From Vreelandella profundi (GTDB lineage Bacteria; Pseudomonadota; Gammaproteobacteria; Pseudomonadales; Halomonadaceae), in NCBI RefSeq assembly GCF_019722725.1, contig NZ_CP077941.1:3534001-3598000 (forward strand): 64,000 bases of DNA, in the 5' to 3' direction. A program made the translations under genes and the position numbers. Below are positions 44,982 to 54,572 of this stretch, one piece after another. Each line of letters opens with the position of its first letter. Position 1 is the stretch's first letter. The notes under the pieces are model-generated. The model searched no databases and was not told the origin of the DNA. It saw only the letters and a list, made by a program, of their open reading frames with translations.

Positions 44982-46392
44982 TACGCCGTATCAAGAAGAC
45001 AATTAGCCCTAATACCAGAAGCACAAAGATCACGCCTGCCGCAATCAACCAAGGCATGGCCTTCACCAGCAGCGGCGTTGGGCCGCCCTGGCGTAGCTCG
45101 GCAACGCGGGCAGCATCGACGTCAAGCTCGGAGTTGCCGAACTGGCTCAGCACGTAGTTGCTGACGGCGGCGACCTGCTCATCGTTTAGCTGCTCGCCAA
45201 ACGCGGGCATGGCCACGATATAGTCATTGGTTTCACGGTGTACGCCCTGCAATACCGACATAATCAGATTATCGGCGTTGGCACCCTGCGTCGCGGTATT
45301 GTGTATCAGCGAGGGGTAGAACTGATCACCGGTGCCCTGACCGTCGATCTGATGGCAGCTAGCACAGGCGCCGTTATAAAGCGTCTGGCCGTCGGTGCTT
45401 TTACCATCGCTCATAGTCTGAGGATCATCGTTGCGCAGCGGCTCCAGCGTGGCAAGGCTTAAGGGTTCACGCTCGCGGGATGCCTGGCTGACATCAATGG
45501 CCGGGCCTGTCGCTATAGACGGCACCTGCTTCAAGTAGGCTGCCATGCTGTGCAGGTCATCATCGCTTAAATAGCGCAGGCTGTGCTCTATCGCCTCAGC
45601 CATGCCGCCACCGGCCTGTGCTTTGTTCTCAACGTGGCCAGTGCGCAGGTACTGCACCAGCTCTTCAACGCTCCAGTTGCCGATCCCGCTGGCATCGGAG
45701 GTAATATTGGGCGCATACCATCCACCAACGTTGGCCCCTGCCAGGTAGCGGTCACTGTTTTCTCCCATCAGCGCGTTACGCGGCGTATGGCAGGCGCTGC
45801 AATGCCCCAGCGTATCGACCAAATAGCGGCCTCGGTTGAGAGTGTCACTTTGTTCCGGATCGTGAGTATAGGCGTCGTCCAGGAATAAGAAATTCCATGC
45901 GGCCATGCTCACGCGGAGGTTAAAGGGAAACGGCAGCGATGTTTCAGGCGTCGGCTCGTCGACCGCTTCAACCCTGTGCATAAAGTAGCTATACAGCGCG
46001 TGAATGTCATCGTCGGTTAAGCCGCTATACGCGGTGTAAGGCATGGCGGGATAAAGATGAGCGCCGTCGGAACGAATACCTTCGGTTAGCGCACGTTTAA
46101 ACTGTGCTTCTGAGTAGTCGCCAATACCGTATTCGCGGGAGGGCGTGATATTGCTGGCGATAATATCGCCCATGGGCGAGGCAATGACGTAACCCCCTGC
46201 AAAAGGCTGCCCAGACTCTTCCGGCGGACGGTGGCAGGCGGAACAATCAGCGGCACGCGCAAGATACTCGCCTTGTTGGATCAGCTCATCATCCACATTC
46301 GCTGCGTTACTGGGGCTAGCGGCACCACTTGCATGGCTGGCCAACGAAAACATAAAAGCGACACCTAGGAGCCAAGAGGACGGCAAGCGCAT
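44971..46392 (-). CDS. Tri-heme cytochrome c subunit of membrane flavin dehydrogenase
   Basis: Electron-accepting subunit that passes electrons from a periplasmic dehydrogenase to ubiquinone. ATG 46392 (MRLPSSWLLGVAFMF) is chosen because AAGGAG lies 9 bases before it, inside the end of the GMC gene; a longer in-frame start lacks one. The 473 residues have a signal peptide, three CxxCH heme sites (CSACH 50-54, CSACH 198-202, CASCH 343-347) and a C-terminal membrane anchor (PWLIAAGVIFVLLVLGLIVF). This is the cytochrome layout of gluconate, sorbitol and alcohol dehydrogenases of the acetic-acid-bacterium type. Confidence 0.93.
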   Translation of the reverse strand: MRLPSSWLLGVAFMFSLASHASGAASPSNAANVDDELIQQGEYLARAADCSACHRPPEESGQPFAGGYVIASPMGDIIASNITPSREYGIGDYSEAQFKRALTEGIRSDGAHLYPAMPYTAYSGLTDDDIHALYSYFMHRVEAVDEPTPETSLPFPFNLRVSMAAWNFLFLDDAYTHDPEQSDTLNRGRYLVDTLGHCSACHTPRNALMGENSDRYLAGANVGGWYAPNITSDASGIGNWSVEELVQYLRTGHVENKAQAGGGMAEAIEHSLRYLSDDDLHSMAAYLKQVPSIATGPAIDVSQASREREPLSLATLEPLRNDDPQTMSDGKSTDGQTLYNGACASCHQIDGQGTGDQFYPSLIHNTATQGANADNLIMSVLQGVHRETNDYIVAMPAFGEQLNDEQVAAVSNYVLSQFGNSELDVDAARVAELRQGGPTPLLVKAMPWLIAAGVIFVLLVLGLIVFLIRRKKR

Positions 46393-46393
46393 G

Positions 46394-47983
46394 TTAGATC
46401 TCCTTGGCGATGATGTCGGCAATGCGAATACTCAAAGCAACACCGGCAAGCGTGGGATTGATCACCCCTGACGCGGGGATAACACCGGTGGTCGCAAGGA
46501 ACAGGTTATCGTGATCCCAAGTGCGGCATTCGCCGTTCACTACAGAGTCTTCGGCCTTGTCACCCATGATCACAGAGCCCATCAGGTGGTCACGATTCTG
46601 CCAGCCGGTGTCATCTTCAATCACCTGGCCGTTCATGAGGCGCACAAAGTTGGCGTAGTCACGCTTCGCGACATCAGCGGCTGCTTTTACATAGTTATCA
46701 ACGCTGTAGTTAACCGTCAGCATGGGAATACCCAAGGCATCCTTGTAGCGCGTGCTGGGTCTAACGGTGTTATGGGCGTGGGGCAACATCTCGAACACCG
46801 TGGAAATATCCACCCAGCGGGCGGCGTCATGGCGGATGCGGTCGTCAAGCTCAGGGCCCACAATCAGATTATCCAGCAAGCGCTGTGTAACGGCCGTGTT
46901 GGGCACCATATTGGTTAAAGCGTGCTTGATGGCCGAGTGCTCGCGACGGAAGTCGCCATCGCGCCAGTTAAAGATACCGCCCTGCTGAACAGGCCCACGG
47001 CCCGGCCAGACCGGTTCATCGGCCAGGAACTGCAGCCCCATGCCGGTGTGATCCATCAGGTTACGGCCCACCTGATCAGACGAGTTGGCCACATCAGAAA
47101 GCAGCAGCAGTTTAGGAGTTTCCAGGCCATGGGCTGCGACAATAAAGTATTGCGCGCTCAGGCGAGTGTCGTCACCGTTAGAGCTGCGATAGTGCACGGC
47201 GGCGATTTTACCGTTGTCGCCCTTTTCAAGGTGGTAGGCGGTGGCATCGGTGATTAGCTTGGCGCCCGCGTTTTCAGCGTGGCGGGCGTGAACGTCGCCG
47301 CTGTACATGGCGCCAATCGGGCATACCGGCATGCAGTTATTATTGCCGCTACAGGCGGGGCGGCCATCCCAGGGCTTATGGGTACGGGCGTTGGGCTCGT
47401 GAATGAAATGGTAGCCTTCAGCGCTGATTCGATCCCTAATGCGCTGAAAATAATAGGTATCAGCCTCTGGGGAAACGGGGTAAGGCTCCGAGCGCGGAGG
47501 CCAGGCATCGCCGCCCTGCCCGCTTTGATCATCGGTATCGCTGCCGGAAACGCCCAGGGCTTTTTCAGCGCGCACGTAGTAAGGCTCCAGCTCGTCATAC
47601 TCAATCGGCCAGTCGCGCCCTACGCCGTAAAGCGTTTTAAGCTTCATATCGCTTGGAATATAGCGCCACGTTGCCGCCGCCCAGTGCCAGGTCGTGCCGC
47701 CAACGAGCTTCAACATGCCGGGAAACAGGTCGAAATCACCGGTGTTTTCGATGTAGTTTTCCTGGTAGGAGGTCGGCGCCCACGGTGCATTGGGGTAAGG
47801 GTCGTTGAAATTTCCCTTTCGCGAGGAGGTGCGGAAGTTTTCAACAATCTTCCAGCGCGGCACATGCTCACCCGCCTCAAGAATAATCACCGATTTTCCC
47901 TGTTGAGCGAGTTCAAAGGCGGCATTGTTGCCTAGTGCGCCCGAGCCGATAACAATCACATCCGCGTCAAATTGCGTAGCCAT
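46394..47983 (-). CDS. GMC-family FAD dehydrogenase, large subunit
   Basis: Flavoprotein subunit that oxidises a polyol or sugar acid in the periplasm, 529 residues. FAD motif VIGSGALGNNAAFELAQQGK (about 11-30); a C-terminal GMC signature (GVIPASGVINPTLAGVAL, about 500-517) and the CSGNNNCMPVCPIGAMYSG segment, a Cys-rich stretch common to gluconate/sorbitol dehydrogenase large subunits. No signal of its own: it is presumably carried out with the Tat-targeted small subunit. The cytochrome gene follows after 1 base. Substrate not determined. Confidence 0.93.
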   Translation of the reverse strand: MATQFDADVIVIGSGALGNNAAFELAQQGKSVIILEAGEHVPRWKIVENFRTSSRKGNFNDPYPNAPWAPTSYQENYIENTGDFDLFPGMLKLVGGTTWHWAAATWRYIPSDMKLKTLYGVGRDWPIEYDELEPYYVRAEKALGVSGSDTDDQSGQGGDAWPPRSEPYPVSPEADTYYFQRIRDRISAEGYHFIHEPNARTHKPWDGRPACSGNNNCMPVCPIGAMYSGDVHARHAENAGAKLITDATAYHLEKGDNGKIAAVHYRSSNGDDTRLSAQYFIVAAHGLETPKLLLLSDVANSSDQVGRNLMDHTGMGLQFLADEPVWPGRGPVQQGGIFNWRDGDFRREHSAIKHALTNMVPNTAVTQRLLDNLIVGPELDDRIRHDAARWVDISTVFEMLPHAHNTVRPSTRYKDALGIPMLTVNYSVDNYVKAAADVAKRDYANFVRLMNGQVIEDDTGWQNRDHLMGSVIMGDKAEDSVVNGECRTWDHDNLFLATTGVIPASGVINPTLAGVALSIRIADIIAKEI

Positions 47984-48071
47984 GGTAATAAACGGTCCTG
48001 AATCAAAGAATCAATACGCTCAACCCGGCGCCTGTTAGCAAACCGGGGGCGTACTTTGGTATAAGTAAGGA

Positions 48072-48638
48072 TTAATCGGTGGCGATGCTGGCAGGCGGGT
48101 CGACCCAATAGTCGGAGTGACCGCGGGAATACGTTGGAATAACCGTGGCGTCGATGGTCGGCTCGAACATCAGCGCCCCGGTATAGGTAATAAAGCGGGT
48201 GTTATCGGTAGCACTATGCCCTTCAACGCTCCCGGTGAACCCTAAATACCAGGCACTAATAATGGCAATCGCCGCTTGCGTTAGCGCCTCTGGCTGGGTT
48301 GCGGCAAAGGCTTTGAAACTGCGCATATCGGTAAGGTTGGCATCATCCATCGCCTGGACCAGCAGCCGCTGGTGATCGGCAAAACGTTCGTCGCTATCCA
48401 GCAACGCCTGCCAAACGCGCCCAGCGATACGGGCATCCAGCGCCTCTCTCCCGGTTAAGCGTTCGGAAAGCATCAGGAAATCCTGAATAGCCTGCTCGCT
48501 GGTGGCGTCGGGGCTATCCGCCCAAGTACGCGTCGCCCAAGGAAAAAAAGCGGCAGCAGAAACAGCCGCCATGCCACCCAATAACTCACGCCGGGAAAGA
48601 CAAGGTGTCTTAACTGCGTTGTTTTTCATGGAATTCAT
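48072..48638 (-). CDS. Small Tat-exported subunit of membrane FAD dehydrogenase
   Basis: Gluconate 2-dehydrogenase subunit 3/sorbitol dehydrogenase small-subunit family, 188 residues. Twin-arginine signal SRRELLGGMAAVSAAAFFPW (about 15-34) and the segment AIISAWYLGFTGSVEGH, then YTGALMFEPTIDATVIPTY near the C-terminus, typical of FAD-dependent sorbitol dehydrogenase small subunits. It should carry the folded flavoprotein subunit across the membrane. First gene of the three-gene operon; no linked regulator seen. Confidence 0.9.
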   Translation of the reverse strand: MNSMKNNAVKTPCLSRRELLGGMAAVSAAAFFPWATRTWADSPDATSEQAIQDFLMLSERLTGREALDARIAGRVWQALLDSDERFADHQRLLVQAMDDANLTDMRSFKAFAATQPEALTQAAIAIISAWYLGFTGSVEGHSATDNTRFITYTGALMFEPTIDATVIPTYSRGHSDYWVDPPASIATD

Positions 48639-48726
48639 TGATAGTCCACGCTTATATTAGCAGGCTAATTAATAGTCAAAATTATACGCGCCCCAATATG
48701 CTTATCAACTTTAATCGCAGTTTAAG

Positions 48727-49590
48727 CTACTCAATATTTTGTATCTGTTCCCGCATCTGCTCAATCAGCACCTTAAGCTCCACCGCGCAGCGAGTGGTTT
48801 CAGCCACCACAGATTTTGACGAGAGCGTGTTGGCTTCGCGATTGAGTTCCTGCATCAGGAAATCCAAACGGCGGCCTTTGGGGCCTTTCTGGGCGAGCTG
48901 GTGGCTCACTTCTTCGATATGCGCCGTTAGGCGATCCAGCTCTTCATCTACGTCGGCTTTTTGCGCCACCAGCACCAGCTCGGCTTCAAGACGTTGCGGG
49001 TCGAGTTCGGTCTTGGCGATTTCTAAACGCTCCAGCAGCTGGGCGCGCTGGCGCTCCAGAATCTGTGGCAGCAGGCTGCGCACGGTGGCGACCTGTTCGC
49101 TTACTGCCGTCAGGCGGGCGGTGATCATCTCGGCGAGCTTTTCACCTTCGCGGGCGCGGGCGTCAATCAGCTCGTCGAGCGCCTGGTCAAACAGGGTTTT
49201 AGCAGCGGCTTTGATGGCATCTTGATTCAGGTACTGGGTTTCCATCACGCCGGGCTGGTTGAGTAATGCCAAGGTAGTTGGCGGTACGGCGCTGGGCACC
49301 TGCTGCTGGATAGCCGCCAGGGCATCGGCAATTTCTTTGAGCCGCTGGGCGTTAACCGCAGGCGCGGTGTTAGCCTCGGCGGCTTCAAAACGCAGGCTAC
49401 ATTCCACCTTTCCGCGCGCTAGACGGTTGCGCAGGGCATCGCGCATTACCGGTTCTAAGTCACGTAAGGTGTCGGGAAGGCGAAAATGCGGCTCTAAATA
49501 GCGCTGGTTAACCGAGCGAATCTCCACCTGAAGGGTGCCGAAAGGGGCGGCCTGCTCGGTTCGAGCAAAGGCGGTCATGCTGTGCGTCAT
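48727..49590 (-). CDS. yicC: YicC-family endoribonuclease
   Basis: Stress-related RNase; the E. coli homologue cuts RNA including the sRNA RyhB (family knowledge). It has 287 residues from ATG 49590 (MTHSMTAFARTE); ATG 49578 (MTAFARTE) is also possible, and a longer frame adds 22 unrelated residues. Conserved N-terminus VEIRSVNQRYLEPHFRLP, and the C-terminal DUF1732 part with GPKGRRLDFLMQELNREANT. Core gene normally beside rph or gmk; here flanked on both sides by accessory catabolic operons. Confidence 0.95.
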   Translation of the reverse strand: MTHSMTAFARTEQAAPFGTLQVEIRSVNQRYLEPHFRLPDTLRDLEPVMRDALRNRLARGKVECSLRFEAAEANTAPAVNAQRLKEIADALAAIQQQVPSAVPPTTLALLNQPGVMETQYLNQDAIKAAAKTLFDQALDELIDARAREGEKLAEMITARLTAVSEQVATVRSLLPQILERQRAQLLERLEIAKTELDPQRLEAELVLVAQKADVDEELDRLTAHIEEVSHQLAQKGPKGRRLDFLMQELNREANTLSSKSVVAETTRCAVELKVLIEQMREQIQNIE

Positions 49591-49706
49591 TGAAAAACCT
49601 GTAGAGAAATTAGCGTGATGGAAGTGTAGAGCATTTATCACCACTCTTGCTTTCAATTGACTCTCTATTCATTCGACGCAGTCAGTGCTGTGCGAAGGGG
49701 CAAAGA

Positions 49707-50720
49707 TCACACACCAATGATGTCTGGCTGAACCTCAATGAGCAGTCGGGCGTCTGGCGATGGCGTATCAATCACCTCGAAGACGCGATCAATCATCTCG
49801 CCTACGTTTTGTCGCGCCATGATCAGGTGAGGGTGAAACGCGGCGGCCAGCGGGTCCCAGTCAAAACACCCAACAATCATGTCATCTAGCTGGTAGCCGC
49901 CCTGCTGAAGCCAGCGCACGACCCCTTCCAACGAAATCGTTGAGTTGACGAACATCGCGCTGGGAAGCGTGGCGCGGGGTCGCATATACGCCTCTAACGC
50001 GACCTGGGCCTTATCGGCGGCATAGTCGCAGGGAAGGATGTCCGCCTCCGATGTGGACAGCCCCCGTTCAGCGCGGGCCTGAGTGAAACCGGCAATCCTT
50101 TCGCGCGTGTTGTGGTCTTCGCTGCGCCCACCAATAAACAGGATGGCGTCGTCACGCGCAGCCTGCCCGGCCAAGCGGCCAAGAATGGCGTTGGTGAGCT
50201 GCCGCGCGCCTTCCCGGTTATCGGAAATAACTGAAGGTGCCTTGCTGCCGGGCAAATCCAGATTAATACTCGCCACGCCGCTTTCGTCGCACATCGCAGA
50301 GATAGTATCCGGATCAGTCACCCCGGTACTGACCAAACACTCGACCCGGTAGGCGAGCATCATGCGCGCCGCCTCACGCTCCTGTGCCGGGTCGCGGTTG
50401 GTACAGGCGACAATCGCAAACAGGCCGCGCTGGCGCGCCTGGGCTTCAAAATGCTGTGCAATCGAGCTGAAGTAGCGGTTGTCGTAGAGCGGCAGAATCA
50501 TGCCGATAATACCTGAGCGCTCTCGGCGCAGCGCGCGTGCCTGCATATTGGCAGAATAGCCTTCGCTGTCGGCGAGAGAGAGGATTTTGTCGGCCAGCTT
50601 TTGGCTAATACGACGCCGTTGCCAAGAGCCGTTGAGCACGGCACTGACGGTACTAGGCGAGGTGTCGGCAAGCCTGGCCAGATCGTAAATGGTTAGCCGC
50701 TTAGGTGGCTCGCTTACCAC
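49707..50720 (-). CDS. LacI-family transcriptional regulator
   Basis: Repressor of 337 residues. The start is GTG 50720, with AAGGAG 8 bases upstream; the longer ATG frame adds 24 unrelated residues. The helix-turn-helix begins at TIYDLARLADTSPSTVSAVL (about 10-29) and the periplasmic-binding-like sensor domain follows from GIIGMILPLYDNRYFS. A perfect inverted repeat at 50787-50806 lies upstream, between this gene and the divergent sugar ABC operon, and is the probable operator. The ligand should be the imported sugar or its product. Confidence 0.93.
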   Translation of the reverse strand: MVSEPPKRLTIYDLARLADTSPSTVSAVLNGSWQRRRISQKLADKILSLADSEGYSANMQARALRRERSGIIGMILPLYDNRYFSSIAQHFEAQARQRGLFAIVACTNRDPAQEREAARMMLAYRVECLVSTGVTDPDTISAMCDESGVASINLDLPGSKAPSVISDNREGARQLTNAILGRLAGQAARDDAILFIGGRSEDHNTRERIAGFTQARAERGLSTSEADILPCDYAADKAQVALEAYMRPRATLPSAMFVNSTISLEGVVRWLQQGGYQLDDMIVGCFDWDPLAAAFHPHLIMARQNVGEMIDRVFEVIDTPSPDARLLIEVQPDIIGV

Positions 50721-50782
50721 GTAACCGCTCCTTGAAATAGATAAAAGTAGCATTGACGTGATTTCATAATGGGTCAATGCTG

Positions 50783-50806
50783 TATAATGCACAACCGATT
50801 GTGCAT
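50783..50806 (+). promoter_or_regulatory. TATAAT promoter element overlapped by LacI-type operator
   Basis: TATAAT at 50783-50788 is overlapped by a perfect inverted repeat, ATGCACAA (50787-50794) and TTGTGCAT (50799-50806) around CCGA. The 20-base symmetric site is of LacI-family size and its location over the -10 would block transcription of the sugar ABC operon. The -35 is not well defined (TTGACG at 50753-50758 is spaced too far). Confidence 0.65.
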
Positions 50807-51006
50807 GCTAAGTTAAGAAAACAGATTTTGAGTGTTTACGCATCGCTTGATTAACGTTCAACGCCTTCAGCGTTATGACACTCTCCTAGCATTTTAGGAC
50901 ATAAAGCATCGATGCCTTTTTGACATAGGACAACGCATGTCGGCACCGTCAAAACGCTTCAATGCACTCCATTCCACTGGCTGGGCTAGCCAACAGCAAG
51001 CAGACA

Positions 51007-52002
51007 ATGACAATGACAATGAAATATAAAGCACTTCTTACCGCCGTCACACTCACAAGCGTCATCGGCAGCAGTGGCGTAATGGCTCAGACGTCCCCTA
51101 CTATCGCTGTGGTGGCGAAGATAGGCGGCATCCCTTGGTTTAATGCCATGGAAATGGGCATTGAGCAAATGGGTGAGGAATTAGGCGTTGAGGCTTATAT
51201 GGTCGGGCCCACCAGCGCCGACCCAGCCTTGCAGGTACGCGCGATTGAAGACCTGATCAGCCGCGGCGTCGATGTCATCGGCGTGGTGCCCAACGACCGT
51301 GAAGTGCTGGAGCCAGTGCTGGAGCGCGCTCGCGAGCAGGGCATTATCGTGCTGACCCACGAGAGCCCCGAGTCGGTCAATATCGACTATGACTTTGAGA
51401 TGATTTCGGCGCAGCAGCTCGGCGAAGAGCACGCCAAATTGCTCGCTGAGACCACCGGCTGCGAAGGCTCATACGCTGTTTATGTGGGCGGACTAAGCGT
51501 GCCTGCACACAATGCTTGGGCAGATGCTGCCGTGAACTGGCTGGACGACAATTGCGCAGGTTTGACCCAGGCGGCAGAGCGTTTCGGCGTGGCCGAGAGC
51601 GTCGACGATAGCCGTAATACCACCCTCGACCTGCTGCGTGCTCATGAAGACCTGGCGGGCATTATGTCGTTTGGCAGTCAAGGCACCATCGGTGCCGCTC
51701 GCGCGGTTAAAGAGCGTGGCCTAGAGGGCGATGTTGCCGTGATGGGGCTTTTCTCGCCGGGTCAGGGGCGTCGTCTTGTGCATGAAGGCGTGATTACTGG
51801 CGGTTTCCAATGGAGTCCGCTGGAGGCAGGAAAAGCGTTCGTTGCTCTCGGCGAGATGCTCTATAACGGCGAAGAGATTACCGATGGCGCTGAGCTGCCG
51901 GTACTCGGTGAAATCACCCTGGACGGTCATACGATCTTTGCTTCGCAGCCGCTGGAGCTGAGTAAAGAGACCGTGGATGAGCTGGCAGAGCTCGGCCTGT
52001 AA
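51007..52002 (+). CDS. Sugar ABC transporter substrate-binding protein
   Basis: Periplasmic sugar-binding protein of the RbsB/Peripla_BP_4 type, about 331 residues. Several in-frame ATGs exist (50962, 51007, 51013, 51019); the signal peptide MKYKALLTAVTLTSVIG starts at the last, so 51007-51019 is most likely; no start has a strong ribosome-binding site, and ACAATG is repeated three times here. Mature start SPTIAVVAKIGGIPWFNAM, with DLISRGVDVIGVVPND and GTIGAARAVKERGL typical of the fold. It is AI-2/rhamnose-binding-protein-like in pattern. First gene of the ABC-kinase operon. Confidence 0.9.
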   Translation: MTMTMKYKALLTAVTLTSVIGSSGVMAQTSPTIAVVAKIGGIPWFNAMEMGIEQMGEELGVEAYMVGPTSADPALQVRAIEDLISRGVDVIGVVPNDREVLEPVLERAREQGIIVLTHESPESVNIDYDFEMISAQQLGEEHAKLLAETTGCEGSYAVYVGGLSVPAHNAWADAAVNWLDDNCAGLTQAAERFGVAESVDDSRNTTLDLLRAHEDLAGIMSFGSQGTIGAARAVKERGLEGDVAVMGLFSPGQGRRLVHEGVITGGFQWSPLEAGKAFVALGEMLYNGEEITDGAELPVLGEITLDGHTIFASQPLELSKETVDELAELGL

Positions 52003-52093
52003 GACTGCTTATTCATATCGTGTCAACACTGCCGCGCTCAATGAGCGCGGCAGTTATGTTAAGAGAGCCATCATGTCTAGAGAGGAGCCGCCG

Positions 52094-53581
52094 ATGAGCG
52101 AGATCGCGATTCGAGCGCGTCATGTTAGCAAGGTCTTCGGGCAAAGCCGGGTACTCGATGACGTCGAATTCGAACTTCGCCGTGGTGAGGTTATGTGCTT
52201 GGCGGGCGAAAACGGCTGCGGCAAAAGTACGCTCATTAAAATTATCAACGGCGTTTACAAGCCTGAGCCAGGCATTGAATTTACATTTGGCGATGAAACT
52301 CTCTCAGCCATTAATCCGCTAGAGGCGCGCAGCCGAGGCATCCACGTCATCTGGCAGGATCTTGCGCTCTTTCCGCACTTAACCGTCGCGGAGAATATCG
52401 TCTTTGATGACTATGTTTCAAAGCCGTGGCGGCCGATCTCTTATAAAGAGGCGCTGAAGCAGTCGCGCGAGATTATTCAGCAGTTTGGGCTCAATTTAGA
52501 CCCTACCGTTCGCGTGGGCGACCTTTCAATTGCCCATCGTCAACTGGTCGCAATCTGCCGCGTGCTGCGCGCAGGAGCCAGCATTATTTTTATGGATGAG
52601 CCCACCGCTTCTCTCACCTACAAAGAGGTGCATGCGCTGTTGGCGATTACCCGCTCGCTGGCAGGAAAAGGTATTTCGATTGTATTAGTCAGCCATCGGC
52701 TGGCAGAGGTGCTTGAGGTTTGCCAGCGCGTCACGGTGCTACGCAACGGCCTGCTCGTGGGCACCTATCCGACTGAGGGAATGACTCAGGCTCGACTCTC
52801 CACCTTGATGACCGGTCTTGAGCTAGAGTTCACCCCCCGGGCTGAAACGCAGAAAGGCACAACCGTACTGGAACTTAAGCAACTAAGTCGTGAAGGCGAG
52901 TTTGAAGATATTTCTTTTACTCTACATCGCGGCGAAATTCTCGGCCTTACCGGCTTGCTTGGCGCAGGACGCACGGAAATCGCCCACACCATTTTCGGCA
53001 TGACAAAACCCTCCTCAGGCGAGATCTACAAGGATGGTCAGTTACTCAGGCTGCGCTCCAACCGCGACGCTGTGCGTAACAAAATCGCCTACCTCTCGGA
53101 GGATCGACTCCATCTTGGCCTAGTACAGAACCAGTCAATTAATATGAATAGCGCCGTCACTGTACTGCCTTCCCTTGAGAAGCCGCGCGGCTTTCTCTCG
53201 CCGCGGCGTATTAAGGCGCTGACCGCACACTGGGTCGAGCAACTGAAGACTAAGGTGAGTGATGCCGAGCTTGCGGTCTCGTCGCTCTCCGGGGGTAATC
53301 AGCAGCGCATCGCCCTTGCCAAGTGGCTGGCGACTAAGCCTGAGGTGCTGATTCTTGACTGCCCGACCATTGGCGTCGATGTAGGGGCTAAGGCAGGCAT
53401 TTTTGACATCATCCGTGATCTTGCCGATCAGGGCGTGGCGATTATTTTGATCTCCGACGAAGCGGGGGAAATTTGGATGAATGCCGACCGCGCGCTGGTA
53501 CTTCGTGAAGGGCGCATTTCCACTGAAGTGATCCCCTCAGAAACAACGGAAGAAGCGCTGGAGGCGATCATTAATGCGTAA
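52094..53581 (+). CDS. Sugar ABC transporter ATP-binding protein, tandem NBD
   Basis: Two-domain ATPase of the RbsA/XylG type, 495 residues from ATG 52094 (MSEIAIRARHVSKVF) with AGGAG 7 bases upstream; the frame is open earlier. First domain: Walker A AGENGCGKST (about 37-46), Walker B IIFMDEPTASL. Second domain: degenerate P-loop GLLGAGRTE, signature SSLSGGNQQRIALAKW, and Walker B VLILDCPTIGVDVGAKAG with Cys in place of the catalytic Glu, so only the first site should hydrolyse ATP well. It overlaps the permease by 8 bases. Confidence 0.93.
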   Translation: MSEIAIRARHVSKVFGQSRVLDDVEFELRRGEVMCLAGENGCGKSTLIKIINGVYKPEPGIEFTFGDETLSAINPLEARSRGIHVIWQDLALFPHLTVAENIVFDDYVSKPWRPISYKEALKQSREIIQQFGLNLDPTVRVGDLSIAHRQLVAICRVLRAGASIIFMDEPTASLTYKEVHALLAITRSLAGKGISIVLVSHRLAEVLEVCQRVTVLRNGLLVGTYPTEGMTQARLSTLMTGLELEFTPRAETQKGTTVLELKQLSREGEFEDISFTLHRGEILGLTGLLGAGRTEIAHTIFGMTKPSSGEIYKDGQLLRLRSNRDAVRNKIAYLSEDRLHLGLVQNQSINMNSAVTVLPSLEKPRGFLSPRRIKALTAHWVEQLKTKVSDAELAVSSLSGGNQQRIALAKWLATKPEVLILDCPTIGVDVGAKAGIFDIIRDLADQGVAIILISDEAGEIWMNADRALVLREGRISTEVIPSETTEEALEAIINA

Positions 53582-54572
53582 TCTTTTATCGCGTACACGA
53601 CTCGGCACCGAAGGGGTGCTGCTAGGCATTATTCTGGCGCTCTCGATGGTGCTGGCGCTGACCACCGACAGTTTTTTAAGTCTTCAGAACCTGTTTGATC
53701 TGCTCAACAATCAGTCAGTCAATATCATATTTGCCGTCGGGCTGGTGGTCGTACTCATCGCGGGGGGCATTGATATCTCTTTTGCGGTGGCCGCCTCGGT
53801 GGTGCAGTACGTGGTGATGACGCTACTTATCGACACCATGGGGGGTGGCAGCTGGCCGCTGGGCATCCTGCTCTCAATGCTGATGGGCACTCTGCTGGGA
53901 CTCTTTAATGCGCTGCTGATTCATCGTTTTCGAATTGTCTCGATTATCGTCACCATCGGTACCTTTAATCTTTTCTTCGGGCTGCTGATGTACTTCACGG
54001 GCGGCGTATCGATTTACGATATTCCCGACTGGCTCTACTACTCGATTCCGCTGCTAGATCTTCCTGCTGAACGCGGCTCGGCCACGCTTTACTTCCCAGC
54101 TGCCGTCATGACAGTGATGGTCGTGCTCACCTGGTTCATTCTGGCGCGTACCGGCTTTGGGCGCACTATTTACGGCTTTGGCTCAAGTCCCGAGGCCGCC
54201 CGCCGCTCAGGTGTGAGTGTTTGGAAAATTCACGCCTTTGCTTACGGCTGGCTGGGGCTATGCGCGGGTGTAGCGGGCCTGATGCAGGCACATATTGTAC
54301 AAGAGGTTGTGCCCAACGCCTTGATCGGCCAGGAGCTGCCCATTTTGGCTGCGGTAGTGCTGGGCGGCGCGACGCTGGGCGGTGGGCGCGGCTCAGTGCT
54401 TGGCGCCGTGCTCGGCGTACTGCTGCTCGCCGTGGTGCAAAATGGTCTGAACTTGTTGGGCGTTACTCCTTACGCCTTCCGCATGATTGTCGGGCTAATT
54501 ATTTTGATCGCTATTACGACCAGTAACCTGGGCAATCTGTTGCCCCGTTCAACCAGAGCGAAAAACGTATGA
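53574..54572 (+). CDS. Sugar ABC transporter permease 1
   Basis: RbsC-family inner-membrane permease of 332 residues with 8-10 helices. Family motif region AGGIDISFAVAASVVQYVV (about 62-80), the coupling segment FGSSPEAARRSGVSVWKI (about 202-219) and VVLGGATLGGGRGSVLGAVLG (about 261-281). It overlaps the ATPase by 8 bases and permease 2 by 4. Two different permeases probably form a heterodimer, unlike the RbsC homodimer. Confidence 0.93.
   Translation: MRNLLSRTRLGTEGVLLGIILALSMVLALTTDSFLSLQNLFDLLNNQSVNIIFAVGLVVVLIAGGIDISFAVAASVVQYVVMTLLIDTMGGGSWPLGILLSMLMGTLLGLFNALLIHRFRIVSIIVTIGTFNLFFGLLMYFTGGVSIYDIPDWLYYSIPLLDLPAERGSATLYFPAAVMTVMVVLTWFILARTGFGRTIYGFGSSPEAARRSGVSVWKIHAFAYGWLGLCAGVAGLMQAHIVQEVVPNALIGQELPILAAVVLGGATLGGGRGSVLGAVLGVLLLAVVQNGLNLLGVTPYAFRMIVGLIILIAITTSNLGNLLPRSTRAKNV

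Noticed and set aside
47279-47935. A 218-codon plus-strand frame opposite the GMC dehydrogenase
   Set aside because: Its product has no recognisable fold and the GMC gene on the other strand has clear motifs; it is a GC-rich antisense shadow.
50900-50925. Terminator at the palindrome GCATCGATGC followed by CTTTTTG
   Set aside because: The palindrome has no room for a loop and lies before, not after, a gene.
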